From Cycloclasticus sp. symbiont of Poecilosclerida sp. N (lineage in GTDB: Bacteria; Pseudomonadota; Gammaproteobacteria; Methylococcales; Cycloclasticaceae), in NCBI GenBank assembly GCA_002101205.1, contig LWTM01000073.1:35814-99813 (forward strand): a stretch of 64,000 nt of DNA, written 5' to 3'. The position numbers and the translations under genes are program-made. This document shows positions 8,754 to 17,611 of this stretch, in pieces (within the stretch, counting starts at the first letter, position 1; each line of letters begins with the position of its first letter). Below the pieces are notes generated by a model. It was not told the origin of the DNA. It did not search any database and was given only the letters and a program-made list of their open reading frames with translations.

Positions 8754-9559
8754 AACCGGGTCATGCTATTATTGCTTTAAACGGCATTATAAAACGTGAA
8801 TTGTGGCGTTTTATAAAACAACGAGAACGCTTTGCCGCGGCGCTAGTTCGTCCATTAGTTTGGCTATTTGTGTTCGCCGCAGGTTTTCGTTCCACGCTGG
8901 GCATTGCGATTATTCCGCCATATGAAACTTATATTCTCTATGAGGTTTATATTGCTGCCGGATTAATCGGCATGATTCAACTGTTCAACGGTATGCAAAG
9001 CTCCTTATCGATGGTGTATGACCGTGAAATGGGTAGTATGAAAACGCTCTTAGTTAGCCCGTTACCGCGCTGGTTTTTACTGACAGGGAAACTATTAGCA
9101 GGGACATCGGTGTCTATTCTTCAGGCGTACGTGTTTTTAGCGGTCGCTTGGTTTTATGATATCCAAGCGCCATGGCTAGGTTATGTCATGCTATTTCCAG
9201 CATTGGTGTTAGCGGGGCTTATGCTGGGTGCGTTAGGCATGTTGTTATCCTCCTTTATTAAACAGCTAGAGAATTTTGCAGGGGTGATGAATTTCGTGAT
9301 TTTCCCGATGTTTTTTATGTCGACAGCCTTGTATCCCCTATGGAAAATTCAAGAATCCAGCGAGTTGTTATATACCTTGGCAAGCTACAATCCTTTTTCA
9401 CAAGCAGTTGAACTGATCCGTTTTGCTTTGTATGGGCAGTTTAATCTGTATGCCTGTGGTTACACATTAACCGCTTTTATTATCTTTATGACAGTGGCGG
9501 TATGGGGTTACAACCCATCGAAAGGAATGATGGTTAAAAAGGGCAGTGGGGCGCACTGA
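8750..9559 (+). CDS. ABC-2 type permease of the PQQ-associated module
   Basis: 269-residue integral membrane protein with six hydrophobic segments and the ABC-2 motifs GFRSTLG near the first loop, [20 protein letters not shown] and [13 protein letters not shown]. It completes the four-gene operon of binding protein, propeller, ATPase and permease. The four-base overlap with the ATPase gene (ATGA) supports one complex. ABC-2 permeases are usually exporters, which sits oddly with a periplasmic binding protein in the same operon; direction of transport is therefore open. Confidence 0.82.
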   Translation: MKPGHAIIALNGIIKRELWRFIKQRERFAAALVRPLVWLFVFAAGFRSTLGIAIIPPYETYILYEVYIAAGLIGMIQLFNGMQSSLSMVYDREMGSMKTLLVSPLPRWFLLTGKLLAGTSVSILQAYVFLAVAWFYDIQAPWLGYVMLFPALVLAGLMLGALGMLLSSFIKQLENFAGVMNFVIFPMFFMSTALYPLWKIQESSELLYTLASYNPFSQAVELIRFALYGQFNLYACGYTLTAFIIFMTVAVWGYNPSKGMMVKKGSGAH

Positions 9560-9578
9560 TGGTAAAATCCTCTTTAAT

Positions 9579-10952
9579 ATGAGCAAAAAACTTTTTATAC
9601 GGACGCACGGTTGCCAGATGAATGAATATGACTCTGGAAAAATGGCAGACCTGCTGGCAGACTCCCATGGAATGACGCTGACTGAGAACGAGAAAGAAGC
9701 GGATGTGCTATTGCTTAATACGTGCTCAATTCGCGAAAAAGCACAGGAACGAGTATTCCATCAATTAGGCCGTTGGCGCCCGCTTAAAGAACGTAATCCA
9801 GATGTGTTGATTGGCGTGGGTGGCTGCGTTGCTAGCCAAGAAGGCAAAGTTATACGCAAACGTGCACCATATGTTGATGTGGTGTTTGGCCCACAAACGC
9901 TGCATCGTTTACCGACGATGCTGAAAGATGCAAAAACCCGAAAGAAATTAGTGATGGATATTTCTTTCCCCGAAATTGAAAAGTTTGATAATTTACCCGA
10001 ACCACGCGCCGAAGGCCCCAAAGCGTTCGTGTCGATAATGGAAGGCTGCAGCAAATATTGCACCTTTTGTGTTGTCCCCTATACGCGCGGCGAAGAGGTG
10101 AGCCGCCCATTGGATGACGTGATTGCGGAAGTATCCAGTTTGGCATCGCAAGGTGTGCGGGAAGTTAATTTACTGGGTCAAAATGTCAATGCTTATCGCG
10201 GCGTGATGGAAGATGGCGAAGTTGCTGATTTTGCGCTGCTGCTACACTATGTCTCAGCCATTGAAGGTATTGGTCGTATTCGTTATACAACCTCGCACCC
10301 TAAAGAATTTTCAGAAAGTCTGATTCAAGCGTATGCAGATATTCCAGAACTAGCCAGCCATTTACATTTGCCTGTACAAAGCGGCAATAACAGCGTGTTA
10401 GCGCGCATGAAGCGAGGGCATGAAATTGATATGTACATCGATAAGCTGGCTAGGCTTAAAAAGATTCGTCCGCAAATGAGTTTTTCATCTGATTTTATTA
10501 TTGGTTTCCCGCAAGAAACAGACGAAGAATTTGAAGATACTATTAAGCTAATTGAACAAATTGGTTTCGACTTTTCATTTAGTTTTATTTTTAGTGCAAG
10601 GCCTGGCACACCCGCCGCAGATATGCGAGATGATATTGATATGGCGGTTAAGAAGCAACGGTTAGCAAGATTACAGGCTATTATCACGCAGCAGACAGCA
10701 GAAATATCAAAAGGCATGATTGGCACCACGCAGCGTATTTTGGTTGAAGGCGAATCGAAGAAAAACTCTCTGCAGATGACAGGGCGTACTGAGAATAATC
10801 GCGTGGTTAATTTCGCAGGCCCCACAAAGTTAGTAGGTCAGTTCGCCGACGTCACTATCACAGAAGCTTTACCGTTTTCGCTAAGGGCGCGCTTGATGAA
10901 AGCAGAATTGAAACCTGCCAATGACGCATATCAGAGACAGTCAGTTCCTTAA
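9579..10952 (+). CDS. miaB: tRNA-2-methylthio-N6-dimethylallyladenosine synthase MiaB
   Basis: Radical-SAM methylthiotransferase that adds the 2-methylthio group to i6A37 in tRNAs reading UNN codons. It has the N-terminal UPF0004 domain with three cysteines ([29 protein letters not shown]), the radical-SAM cluster motif CSKYCTFC and a C-terminal TRAM domain. I place the start at ATG 9579 ([12 protein letters not shown]), giving 457 residues, rather than the upstream GTG at 9546 inside the permease gene. It heads the conserved operon miaB-ybeZ-ybeY-ybeX-lnt, of which ybeZ is broken here. Confidence 0.95.
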   Translation: MSKKLFIRTHGCQMNEYDSGKMADLLADSHGMTLTENEKEADVLLLNTCSIREKAQERVFHQLGRWRPLKERNPDVLIGVGGCVASQEGKVIRKRAPYVDVVFGPQTLHRLPTMLKDAKTRKKLVMDISFPEIEKFDNLPEPRAEGPKAFVSIMEGCSKYCTFCVVPYTRGEEVSRPLDDVIAEVSSLASQGVREVNLLGQNVNAYRGVMEDGEVADFALLLHYVSAIEGIGRIRYTTSHPKEFSESLIQAYADIPELASHLHLPVQSGNNSVLARMKRGHEIDMYIDKLARLKKIRPQMSFSSDFIIGFPQETDEEFEDTIKLIEQIGFDFSFSFIFSARPGTPAADMRDDIDMAVKKQRLARLQAIITQQTAEISKGMIGTTQRILVEGESKKNSLQMTGRTENNRVVNFAGPTKLVGQFADVTITEALPFSLRARLMKAELKPANDAYQRQSVP

Positions 10953-11140
10953 TTGAGTAAGCAAGCAACAAAAGAGGTCAGCTTGAAACTGTTGAATAAT
11001 AAACGTTTAGCGAGTTTATGCGGTCAATTTAACGAGCACCTCACGCAGTTAGAAGGGCGTTTGAATGTTGAGATTAAAAATCGCGTGAACCCGATGGTAA
11101 AAAAATCGTACCAGCGTATGAAAAGCATAGTTCGTCATGA
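10953..11140 (+). pseudogene. ybeZ: Internally deleted ybeZ (PhoH-like ATPase) relic
   Basis: The first 45 codons (TTG start) match the N-terminus of YbeZ/PhoH-like proteins: NNKRLASLCGQFNEHLTQL, then LNVEIKNR. The sequence then jumps to the C-terminus: in the neighbouring frame it reads VKKIVPAYEKHSSS and stops at TGA 11138-11140, overlapping the ybeY ATG as ATGA. Some 250-300 residues, including the whole nucleotide-binding core, are missing, and a run of seven A residues (11099-11105) has lost or gained a base. As it stands the unshifted frame encodes 64 residues, ending inside ybeY. No ATPase can be made from it. Confidence 0.8.
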
Positions 11141-11595
11141 CGGTTGATGTACAAATTGCGAGTGATTGTTCAAGCTTACCAAATAGTAAACAATTGAATG
11201 CATGGGTCGAACTGGCAACGAAGCAACGCAATGCGGTAGAAGTGGTTATTCGACTTGTTGATGAAGCTGAGTCAGCTGAATTGAATGTCGCTTACCGGCA
11301 AAAACAAGGTGCAAGCAATGTGTTGAGTTTTCCCTATGAAGCACCGCCAGGCTTGCCTAAAGAAGTATTAACGGAGGATACTCTTGGTGATCTTGTTATT
11401 TGTGCGCCCGTTGTGCTACGCCAAGCGATGGAGCAAAACAAAAACCTGTTCGCGCATTGGGCGCATATGGTGATTCATGGTTGCCTGCATTTACAAGGAT
11501 ACGACCATATCAATGCGGATGATGCAGGTGTGATGGAGGCATTAGAAGTGAAACTTTTAGATAGTATCGGGATTGACAACCCATATGAAAACTAA
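11137..11595 (+). CDS. ybeY: Endoribonuclease YbeY, rRNA maturation factor
   Basis: Single-strand-specific metallo-RNase for 16S rRNA 3'-end maturation and 70S ribosome quality control, 152 residues. The zinc site HGCLHLQGYDH near residue 113 carries the three ligand histidines, and SNVLSFPYE and LGDLVIC are the usual upstream motifs. Its ATG overlaps the relic stop of ybeZ, which keeps the ancestral coupling even though ybeZ is gone. Next gene ybeX starts 14 bases on. Confidence 0.93.
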   Translation: MTVDVQIASDCSSLPNSKQLNAWVELATKQRNAVEVVIRLVDEAESAELNVAYRQKQGASNVLSFPYEAPPGLPKEVLTEDTLGDLVICAPVVLRQAMEQNKNLFAHWAHMVIHGCLHLQGYDHINADDAGVMEALEVKLLDSIGIDNPYEN

Positions 11596-11609
11596 CGAAG
11601 ACGAATCAA

Positions 11610-12455
11610 GTGGAAACAAATAAAAAAGAAAATGGCTCGTGGGTTGAGCGTTTAAGACAAGCGCTAATGGGCAAGCCAAAAGGTCGAGAAGATTTAGTTC
11701 AACTCATGCGCGATGCAGAAAAGCGAGACCTATTGGGTGAAGATGCATTAGCGATGATTGAAGGTGTTCTGCAAGTATCCGAATTGCAAGTTCGAGATAT
11801 TATGATTCCGCGTTCAAATATTGTTTTTATTCCCAGAGAGGCGAATTTATCTGAAATTTACCCCTTGGTGATTGATTCGTCGCACTCTAGGTTTCCCGTA
11901 CAAGATGAAGAAACATCGCAAGTGGTAGGTATATTGTTAGCAAAAGACTTGTTGAGTTACGTGGTGGTTGCTGAGGATAAGAAGTTTGATGTGAGGGACG
12001 TTATGTGCCAAACGATTTTCGTACCTGAAAGCAAACGCTTAAATGTAATGTTGCGCGAGTTTAGAGCCAACCGAAACCATATGGCGATTGTTATCGACGA
12101 ATACGGCTCGGTAGCGGGTTTAATCACCATCGAAGACGTGCTCGAACAGATTGTCGGTGAAATTGAAGACGAGCATGATTTTAAAGAAGAAGCGTTTATT
12201 CTTCAGCGCAATGCAGTCGAGTTTAATATCAAAGCATTAACGGAAATAGATGATTTTAACGAACGTTTTGGCACCCAATATTTGGGCGATGATGTTGATA
12301 CGGTTGGCGGCATGGTGGTTAATAGCTTTGGGCACGTGCCAGAGCACGGCGAAACGACGCGAATAGATGACTTTCTTTTTGAAGTATTAAGAGCGGATAA
12401 ACGACGCGTGCATTTGCTACGTATGACGGTGCTCGATTCCACCAAGGAAGAGTAG
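11610..12455 (+). CDS. ybeX: CBS-pair/CorC_HlyC domain protein YbeX (CorC-like)
   Basis: 281-residue cytoplasmic protein with a pair of CBS domains (VRDIMIPRSNIVFI, HSRFPV, VVGILLAKDLL, then VIDEYGSVAGLITIEDVLEQIVGEIEDEHD) and a C-terminal CorC_HlyC FAD-like domain (DTVGGMVVNSFGHVPEHGE). The family has been linked to magnesium/cobalt efflux and more recently to ribosome function, consistent with its place between ybeY and lnt. GTG start at 11610; an ATG 25 bases upstream is out of frame. Confidence 0.92.
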   Translation: METNKKENGSWVERLRQALMGKPKGREDLVQLMRDAEKRDLLGEDALAMIEGVLQVSELQVRDIMIPRSNIVFIPREANLSEIYPLVIDSSHSRFPVQDEETSQVVGILLAKDLLSYVVVAEDKKFDVRDVMCQTIFVPESKRLNVMLREFRANRNHMAIVIDEYGSVAGLITIEDVLEQIVGEIEDEHDFKEEAFILQRNAVEFNIKALTEIDDFNERFGTQYLGDDVDTVGGMVVNSFGHVPEHGETTRIDDFLFEVLRADKRRVHLLRMTVLDSTKEE

Positions 12456-12465
12456 CTAATAAAGT

Positions 12466-13965
12466 ATGTTAAGCGATCGGCTTAAGCAAAAAGCAAAAGT
12501 CGGCTTTGCGCTGATATCTGGGGCACTGCTTCCCTTGGCGTTTGCGCCTTATGATATGCCCGCAATGGCCATCGTTGGGCTGCTGTTTTTCTTAATAGCA
12601 CTAAACAAACAGGATGCTAGAAAGTCAGCGTGGCTGGGCTATGCGTTTGGCTGGGGTTATTTTGGGCACGGTGTGTACTGGGTCTATTTCAGCATTCATC
12701 ACTTTGCCCATGCACCGTTATGGCTGGCGATTATTATTACGCTGGGCATGGTGGCTATTTTGGCGTTGTACATGGCGCTTTTTGCGTACTTGTTAAACCG
12801 GTTTTTTCAGAGTAATTTGCTACTACGTTACTTATTGGCTTTTCCTGGTTTATGGGTGGGTCTAGAAGCGTGTCGCGCAGTATTTTTTACTGGCTTCCCG
12901 TGGTTGTCTTTGGGCTATAGTCAAATTGATACTTGGTTAGCTGGTTGGGCACCAATATTCGGTGTATTAGGTGTTTCTTGGTTTCTCGCGTTAACGTCAG
13001 GCGCTATTTTTTGTGTGGTGTATTGTCAAAAGATTCATAAAATAATGACGATTATACTCGTTTTTTCCTCATGGTCATCGGGTTGGGCGCTGCAAAAAAT
13101 CAACTGGGTTGAACCGGCGGGTGAGCCGCTTAAGACTGTATTGTTGCAAGGTAATATTCCGCAAGAAATAAAATGGGATAGAGACTTTCGTCAGACCAGC
13201 CTCGATATTTATATGCAAATGACAAAGCGTCAGCGCGACGCGGATATAATCGTTTGGCCAGAAACTGCCATTCCAGCGTTTTATCACACCGTTCAACACG
13301 GCTATATGCAGATTTTAAAAGCAGAAGCGCAGGCATACCAATCAGACATCATTTTGGGCCTTCCGTTAATGCTTGAGGGCACAAAGGATTATTACAATAG
13401 CTTGCACAGCGTTCGCGAGCCAAAAGACTTTTACCTTAAACGGCACTTAGTACCACTAGGCGAATACATTCCGCTCAAGCCATTATCGTCAATTATTTTA
13501 GGTTTTATGAATATCCCCTTGTCTGATTTTTCAGCAGGCGAAGAGCAACAGCCCTTATTGCAAGCTGGTGGCTATGCGTTTGCCTCATCCATTTGTTATG
13601 AAGACATCTTTCAACAAACATCGATAGATGGCCTGCCGGAGGCAGCTTATTTAGTCAACGTCAGTAACGACACATGGTTTGGCGACACCATCGCGCCGTA
13701 TCAACACTTTCAAATGGCAAGAATGCGCGCCTTAGAAAGCGGCCGTTATCTACTCAGATCAACTAATACCGGCCTAACCGCCATCGTAAATCAGCGCGGT
13801 GAAGTAACCCATCAAGCCCCCATGTTTAAAAGGGTTGCCTTAAAAGGTGAAATGCAACCACTAAAAGGCGCACCCCCTTTCGTTCAAGGAGGCTGGTGGC
13901 TTATCTATGTGCTGATAGTGAGTGTATTGCTAGTTGGCTTTTTAAAGCGAGATAGAAAGGAATAA
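12466..13965 (+). CDS. lnt: Apolipoprotein N-acyltransferase Lnt
   Basis: Inner-membrane enzyme that adds the third acyl chain to lipoproteins. 499 residues: six or more N-terminal membrane segments, a periplasmic nitrilase-like domain and a final membrane anchor. The Glu-Lys-Cys triad is visible in WPETAIPAF, KRHLVPLGEYIP and SSICYEDIF, and NVSNDTWFGD follows as expected. Last gene of the miaB-lnt operon. The accessory island begins just downstream. Confidence 0.94.
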   Translation: MLSDRLKQKAKVGFALISGALLPLAFAPYDMPAMAIVGLLFFLIALNKQDARKSAWLGYAFGWGYFGHGVYWVYFSIHHFAHAPLWLAIIITLGMVAILALYMALFAYLLNRFFQSNLLLRYLLAFPGLWVGLEACRAVFFTGFPWLSLGYSQIDTWLAGWAPIFGVLGVSWFLALTSGAIFCVVYCQKIHKIMTIILVFSSWSSGWALQKINWVEPAGEPLKTVLLQGNIPQEIKWDRDFRQTSLDIYMQMTKRQRDADIIVWPETAIPAFYHTVQHGYMQILKAEAQAYQSDIILGLPLMLEGTKDYYNSLHSVREPKDFYLKRHLVPLGEYIPLKPLSSIILGFMNIPLSDFSAGEEQQPLLQAGGYAFASSICYEDIFQQTSIDGLPEAAYLVNVSNDTWFGDTIAPYQHFQMARMRALESGRYLLRSTNTGLTAIVNQRGEVTHQAPMFKRVALKGEMQPLKGAPPFVQGGWWLIYVLIVSVLLVGFLKRDRKE

Positions 13966-14483
13966 GACTCGCTTTAAAGTGCCCGTGTTACTGCTGTAAT
14001 GCCTGCTTGTATATCAGAGAAGGCGAGAATAAAACTTGGCTTTAACGCTAAAATTCTGCCCATTTTTGCCGTACGAATCGCCTTTTGTATACGCGACTCA
14101 TTTACATGGTGGCGACGGGTAGCACCCCCTTATTATGGCGAAAATTTGGTTATACAATGTGTGTATTGCTTTGTCAGTTTGAAGAGGGTCTGACAAAAAA
14201 TATCAATCATTGTTTCCTAGTTGAGCATTATTTAAATTTAAAAATTAAGGATGGAAGCAAAAAGAAGCGAGTTGTTTTTGAGTTTTTCTACAGCCTCGTT
14301 ATGTTGTGTAAGAACAGGCATTAAAATATACCATCTTAACCTGACAGCTTATCAGATTATTAGATCCTCAAAAGACACTGTTTATCAGTATTCCCTAATA
14401 AACTATTACAATGAAAACATAAAGTGTTACAATTAATCGCATAAACTAATACAAATAGTGCGGCTAACCGCTACAATCACTCA
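13966..14483 (+). other. Intergenic spacer at the left edge of the island
   Basis: Some 500 bases without a convincing gene. Several short AUG frames have no family features, no ribosome site and low-complexity AT-rich sequence towards the right. I see no terminator hairpin after lnt. The last 80 bases before 14484 carry two copies of TTACAAT (14406 and 14428), which might be promoter parts. Sequence character changes here from the coding density of the core genome to the AT-rich island. Confidence 0.4.
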
Positions 14484-15539
14484 ATGGCTAGATCAACAAA
14501 TAAAAAAGTTATTATCATACGTAACTTTATTCTTCATCGACTGCTAAATAATTCAAGGACAGTAATACATGACACCGTAGAGGAGTTTAGTCTTACACGC
14601 CAAACTGTGAGTCGTCATCTAAAAGCTTTGGTTGATAGTGCTGATGTACTTGCACAAGGTGAAACAAAATCACGTAAGTATAGACTTGCAACGAAATTCA
14701 GGATTAGTGAAGATATTGAAATTTTACCAGAAACCGAAGAAGACAGTATATGGACTAAGTTAGTTAGACCACATATTACGGATGTAGAAAAAAATGTAAT
14801 GGAAATATGTCACTACGGTTTCACCGAAATGATGAATAATGTTATTGACCATTCTGATTCTAAAGTGGCTAGGATTCATATTCGACGTACTGCTGTTTCT
14901 ATAGTTATGAGGATCACGGATAAGGGTATTGGTATTTTTAAAAAAATCCAAGGGGATTTTGACTTAGATGACCCGCGCCAGGCGCTACTCGAATTGTCAA
15001 AAGGTAAGTTAACTAGTGATCCCGATAATCACTCTGGTGAGGGGATATTTTTCACCTCAAGAATGTTTGATAAATTTATGATTCGTTCGGGAGAAATGGT
15101 GTACATGTGCATGCCTAGTAATGAAGATTATTTATTTGAATCTCGTGAGAAGATATTCGCTACAGGCACAGCAATTCATATGAGTATCGAATTTGATTCC
15201 ACACGAGATAGCACTGAGGTATTTAATAGATTCACTGCTGATGACGATGACCATGCTTTTTCCAAAACACACGTGCCTGTTTTTCTAGCTAGTTACGATA
15301 ACGATCAGTTAGTTTCAAGATCAGCCGCAAAACGTGTACTTACAAGGTTTACAAAATTCAAAGAGGTTTGGCTAGATTTCCAAGGAGTAGAAAAAGTAGG
15401 GCAAGCATTCGCAGATGAAATATTCCGCGTATATGCCAAAGCTAACCCAAGTGTTAGCTTATTTTACTCAAATGCAAACAATGAAGTTACAGGAATGGTT
15501 GAGCGAGCTGTTAATAAACTAAAAGAGACCTCAGCATAA
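14484..15539 (+). CDS. Winged-helix, GHKL ATPase and STAS-like (DUF4325) protein, C-terminus altered by an IS
   Basis: 351-residue three-part protein. Residues 10-75 form a winged helix (FSLTRQTVSRHLKALVDS); about 95-230 form a GHKL/HATPase_c domain with N box EMMNNVIDHSDS, G1 ITDKGIGI and G2 SGEGIFFTSRMFD; about 270-345 match the STAS-like DUF4325 domain (AKRVLTRF, VWLDFQGVEKVGQAFADEI). It joins DNA binding, an anti-sigma-type kinase fold and its usual partner fold in one chain. The last codons, ETSA and stop, come from the inverted repeat of the IS5 relic starting at 15525, so the native tail has been replaced. A relic paralog lies at 34316. Function unknown; regulation or defence is a guess. 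Confidence 0.7.
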   Translation: MARSTNKKVIIIRNFILHRLLNNSRTVIHDTVEEFSLTRQTVSRHLKALVDSADVLAQGETKSRKYRLATKFRISEDIEILPETEEDSIWTKLVRPHITDVEKNVMEICHYGFTEMMNNVIDHSDSKVARIHIRRTAVSIVMRITDKGIGIFKKIQGDFDLDDPRQALLELSKGKLTSDPDNHSGEGIFFTSRMFDKFMIRSGEMVYMCMPSNEDYLFESREKIFATGTAIHMSIEFDSTRDSTEVFNRFTADDDDHAFSKTHVPVFLASYDNDQLVSRSAAKRVLTRFTKFKEVWLDFQGVEKVGQAFADEIFRVYAKANPSVSLFYSNANNEVTGMVERAVNKLKETSA

Positions 15540-16074
15540 CTTGGTTCTGGTATACCGTAGAGCGTTAAAAACTTAGCCCCTTTGCGACTGTTCGCAGCCA
15601 TGGCAGCTAAACCATAAACGGTTGCATTTTTGCCCAGCCCCATAAATCGAGTTCTGGCAAGCCGATAATGTCTCTTATACGTGGCAAAGGGTCGCTCACC
15701 ACCTGCTCAAGTGACCGCAATGGCTTCGTTGCAGGCTTGCTCTTGTTTTGATAAAGGTTTACCTCGATACCCCTTGCGTTGCACTTGATCGGCCATGCCG
15801 AACTTAGCTAACTTAATCTCGGGTCTGTTGTGAGCTATAAGCAGCATCCGCATACAGTGCACTCTCATCACCTAACAATAAGGTGTCACGCTCTTGAGAA
15901 TCGTGAACATTACCGGGCGTCACGCTTTGGCGAGGTCTCAACAAAATTCATGCGGATTTGTTGGGTTGTACTGTCAGCACTTGTACTGTCAGCACTTGCA
16001 CTGTCAGCGCTGGCACCGCCAGTGCACGTGCCGCCGGTCAGTGCCGGCGGTGTAAGTACACGTGCTGAGGTCTC
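15525..16074 (-). mobile_element. Internally deleted IS5-like element with decayed transposase
   Basis: Bounded by inverted ends: GAGACCTCAGCATAAC at 15525 and, on the other strand, GAGACCTCAGCACG ending at 16074. Between them the reverse strand (about 15945 to 15565) holds broken pieces of an IS5-type DDE transposase: NVHDSQERDTLLLGDES, ALYADAAYSSQQTRD, and later GLAAMAANSRKGAKFL, in different frames with stops. At about 550 bp it is well short of a full IS5. Its left end supplies the last codons of the ATPase gene. No clear target duplication is seen. Confidence 0.6.
15971..16015 (+). repeat. Three 15-bp tandem repeats inside the IS5 relic
   Basis: Units CTGTCAGCACTTGTA, CTGTCAGCACTTGCA and CTGTCAGCGCTGGCA follow without a gap. 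A perfect 7-bp stem (CCGCCGG/CCGGCGG) with a 6-base loop lies just beyond at 16031-16050. Two reverse-complement units of the same type occur at 55845-55874 in another copy of this element end. Confidence 0.75.
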
Positions 16075-16116
16075 ATTGAAAACAAGCCACAGTGCAATAT
16101 ATGGTGGACTCATACA
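16075..16116 (+). repeat. Short sequence shared with 50827-50867, abutting an IS30 fragment
   Basis: This block (TCATTGAAAACAAGCCACAG onwards to GGTGGACTCATAC) is nearly the reverse complement of the block at about 50827-50867. In both places the GTATGAGTCCACC end touches a break in an IS30-family transposase. This looks like the terminus of an unidentified element, or a common recombination junction. Confidence 0.55.
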
Positions 16117-16224
16117 AATAATAGACTTGGTAAATGTTTAGGGTATCAAACCCCATTTGAGGTCTTTGCTGAGATGACTGGTGAATACTATTTTTTAAAT
16201 GAAAGTGTTGCACTTATGGGTTGA
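16117..16224 (+). pseudogene. IS30-family transposase C-terminal fragment with right end
   Basis: Frame without start reading NNRLGKCLGYQTPFEVFAEM, then GEYYFLNESVALMG and stop at 16222. KCLGYQTPFEVF is the C-terminal signature of IS30 transposases, and the sequence around the stop (GTTGCACTTATGGGTTGAGT) looks like an IS30 right inverted repeat. The N-terminal four fifths is missing here; a matching N-terminal portion with no C-terminus lies at 50292-50826. Confidence 0.65.
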
Positions 16225-16229
16225 GTTCG

Positions 16230-16411
16230 CCTTATTTGAAAAAGGCTATATTTTCGTTAAAGGTGGTAAGATTCAACAAAACCATAAACGAGTGTCCACA
16301 AAGTATTTAGAAAAAATAATAAATAAATTACAGGGTAATTCTGTTTCAAATTGGTCAGGTAGTGCTAAGTATTATTCATGGCATGAAACAAAATATAACA
16401 AGGCCAATTAA
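16230..16411 (+). pseudogene. C-terminal fragment of a gene-cassette ORF
   Basis: Open frame ending in TAA at 16409-16411, inside the attC site, as integron cassette genes often do. A formal ATG exists at 16199, but it lies within the IS30 end, so the native N-terminus has been cut off. Lysine- and asparagine-rich C-terminus (KIQQNHKRVSTKYLEKIINK); no recognised family. Confidence 0.4.
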
Positions 16412-16468
16412 CATGGGTATTTTGTTACGCTGCGCTTCACAAAATTCCAGTTACTGGCGACGTTAGGC
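16392..16468 (+). other. Integron attC recombination site (first)
   Basis: Starts with ATATAAC and ends with GTTAGGC, the RYYYAAC/GTTRRRY pair. Between them the arms GCCAATTAACATGGGTATTT and the reverse complement of AAATTCCAGTTACTGGC pair almost fully (GCCA.TAAC.TGG.ATTTTGT), with unpaired bases on one arm and an apical loop TACGCTGCGCTTC. This is the imperfect hairpin that integron integrases recognise. Oriented like the two attC sites near 29.7 and 31.8 kb. No integrase gene or attI is visible. Confidence 0.72.
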
Positions 16469-16577
16469 AGAATCACTCTCGCTTCTAGTTATTTTCTATA
16501 AAAAAACTAGAGGGCTAATCAAGAAAATTAGTAACCAAAACTAATCATTTAAAAGGCTTTAAATAGCGATTTCTATA

Positions 16578-17606
16578 ATGAATAAATTAACCGTGCAAAA
16601 TGAATTAACCGAATTTTTGCTTTATAGCAATGGCAATAATGACATCAGAGTAGAAACCTATTTATATGATGAAACATTATGGCTGCCACAAGTACAAATA
16701 GCCCAATTATTTGGCGTGCAAGTGCCTGCAATTAGCAAGCATTTAAAAAATATATTTGAGACAGAAGAATTAGATGAAAAAGTGGTTGTTTCCATTTTGG
16801 AAAATACCACTCAACATGGTGCTATTGCTGGGAAAACTCAGAAGACAAGCATCAAATATTACAATCTTGATGCTATTTTGTCTGTTGGTTACCGCGTTAA
16901 TTCTAACAAGGCAACCCAGTTTAGAATTTGGGCAACTGGCACTTTAAAAGAATACATCATCAAAGGCTTTGTTATGGATGATGATCGCCTTAAAAATGGT
17001 AAACATTTTGGTAAGGATTATTTCAAAGAGTTATTAGAACGCGTTCGCTCAATTAGAGCCAGTGAACGCAGAATTTATCAACAGATAACCGATATTTACG
17101 CTGAATGCAGTATTGATTATGATAAAAATTCCAAGACAACTAAAACCTTTTTTGCTAACGTTCAAAATAAATTTCACTACGCCATTACAGGGCAAACGGC
17201 CGCTGAAATTGTCAACACTCATGCCGATAAGTCTTTGCCTTATATGGGATTAAAAACTTGGAAAAATGCACCTAATGGCAGAGTTTTGAAATCTGACATT
17301 TACATTGCTAAAAATTACTTACAAGAAAATGAAATTAAAGGTTTAGAAAAAGTTATTAGTTCATATTTTGACCATATTGAAATAGTTATTAACAATCGCA
17401 CTAAAATGACTATGGAGGATTTGGCTAATTCTGTGAATAAATTTTTAGAATTTAACGAATACAAAATACTAGAGAATTTAGGAAATACAAGCAAACAACA
17501 AGCCGCAAACAAGGCGGAATTAATCTATGATGAATTTAATAAAACCCAAAAAATAAATTCTGATTTTGATAAAGCCATCAAACGAATAAAGGCTAAAGGC
17601 GGGTGA
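16578..17606 (+). CDS. rhuM: RhuM-family protein (virulence RhuM/Fic-less type)
   Basis: 342-residue member of the RhuM family, first named from Salmonella pathogenicity island 3. Matches include ETYLYDETLWLPQVQIAQLF, IKYYNLDAILSVGYRVNS, TQFRIWATGTLKEYIIKGFV and YAITGQTAAEIV. The N-terminus resembles a helix-turn-helix (QIAQLFGVQVPAISKHL). Members sit in mobile islands and near restriction systems; biochemical function is not established. It lies 110 bases after an attC site and upstream of a type III restriction relic. ATG start at 16578. Confidence 0.85.
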   Translation: MNKLTVQNELTEFLLYSNGNNDIRVETYLYDETLWLPQVQIAQLFGVQVPAISKHLKNIFETEELDEKVVVSILENTTQHGAIAGKTQKTSIKYYNLDAILSVGYRVNSNKATQFRIWATGTLKEYIIKGFVMDDDRLKNGKHFGKDYFKELLERVRSIRASERRIYQQITDIYAECSIDYDKNSKTTKTFFANVQNKFHYAITGQTAAEIVNTHADKSLPYMGLKTWKNAPNGRVLKSDIYIAKNYLQENEIKGLEKVISSYFDHIEIVINNRTKMTMEDLANSVNKFLEFNEYKILENLGNTSKQQAANKAELIYDEFNKTQKINSDFDKAIKRIKAKGG

Positions 17607-17611
17607 TAAAT

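Noticed and set aside
10325..10825. 166-residue reverse ORF within miaB
   Set aside because: Antisense of a fully conserved gene; no ribosome site or family.
13999..14436. Three overlapping forward ORFs of 60-80 codons after lnt
   Set aside because: No ribosome site, no family features, and the frames overlap each other; likely chance.
15971..16015. Possible CRISPR-like array
   Set aside because: Units are contiguous 15-mers with no spacers, inside an IS relic.
15830..16141. A 103-residue frame with a repeated LSALALSAL segment, looking like a membrane or repeat protein
   Set aside because: It is a by-product of the 15-bp tandem repeats in the IS5 relic (15 is divisible by 3) and has no ribosome site.
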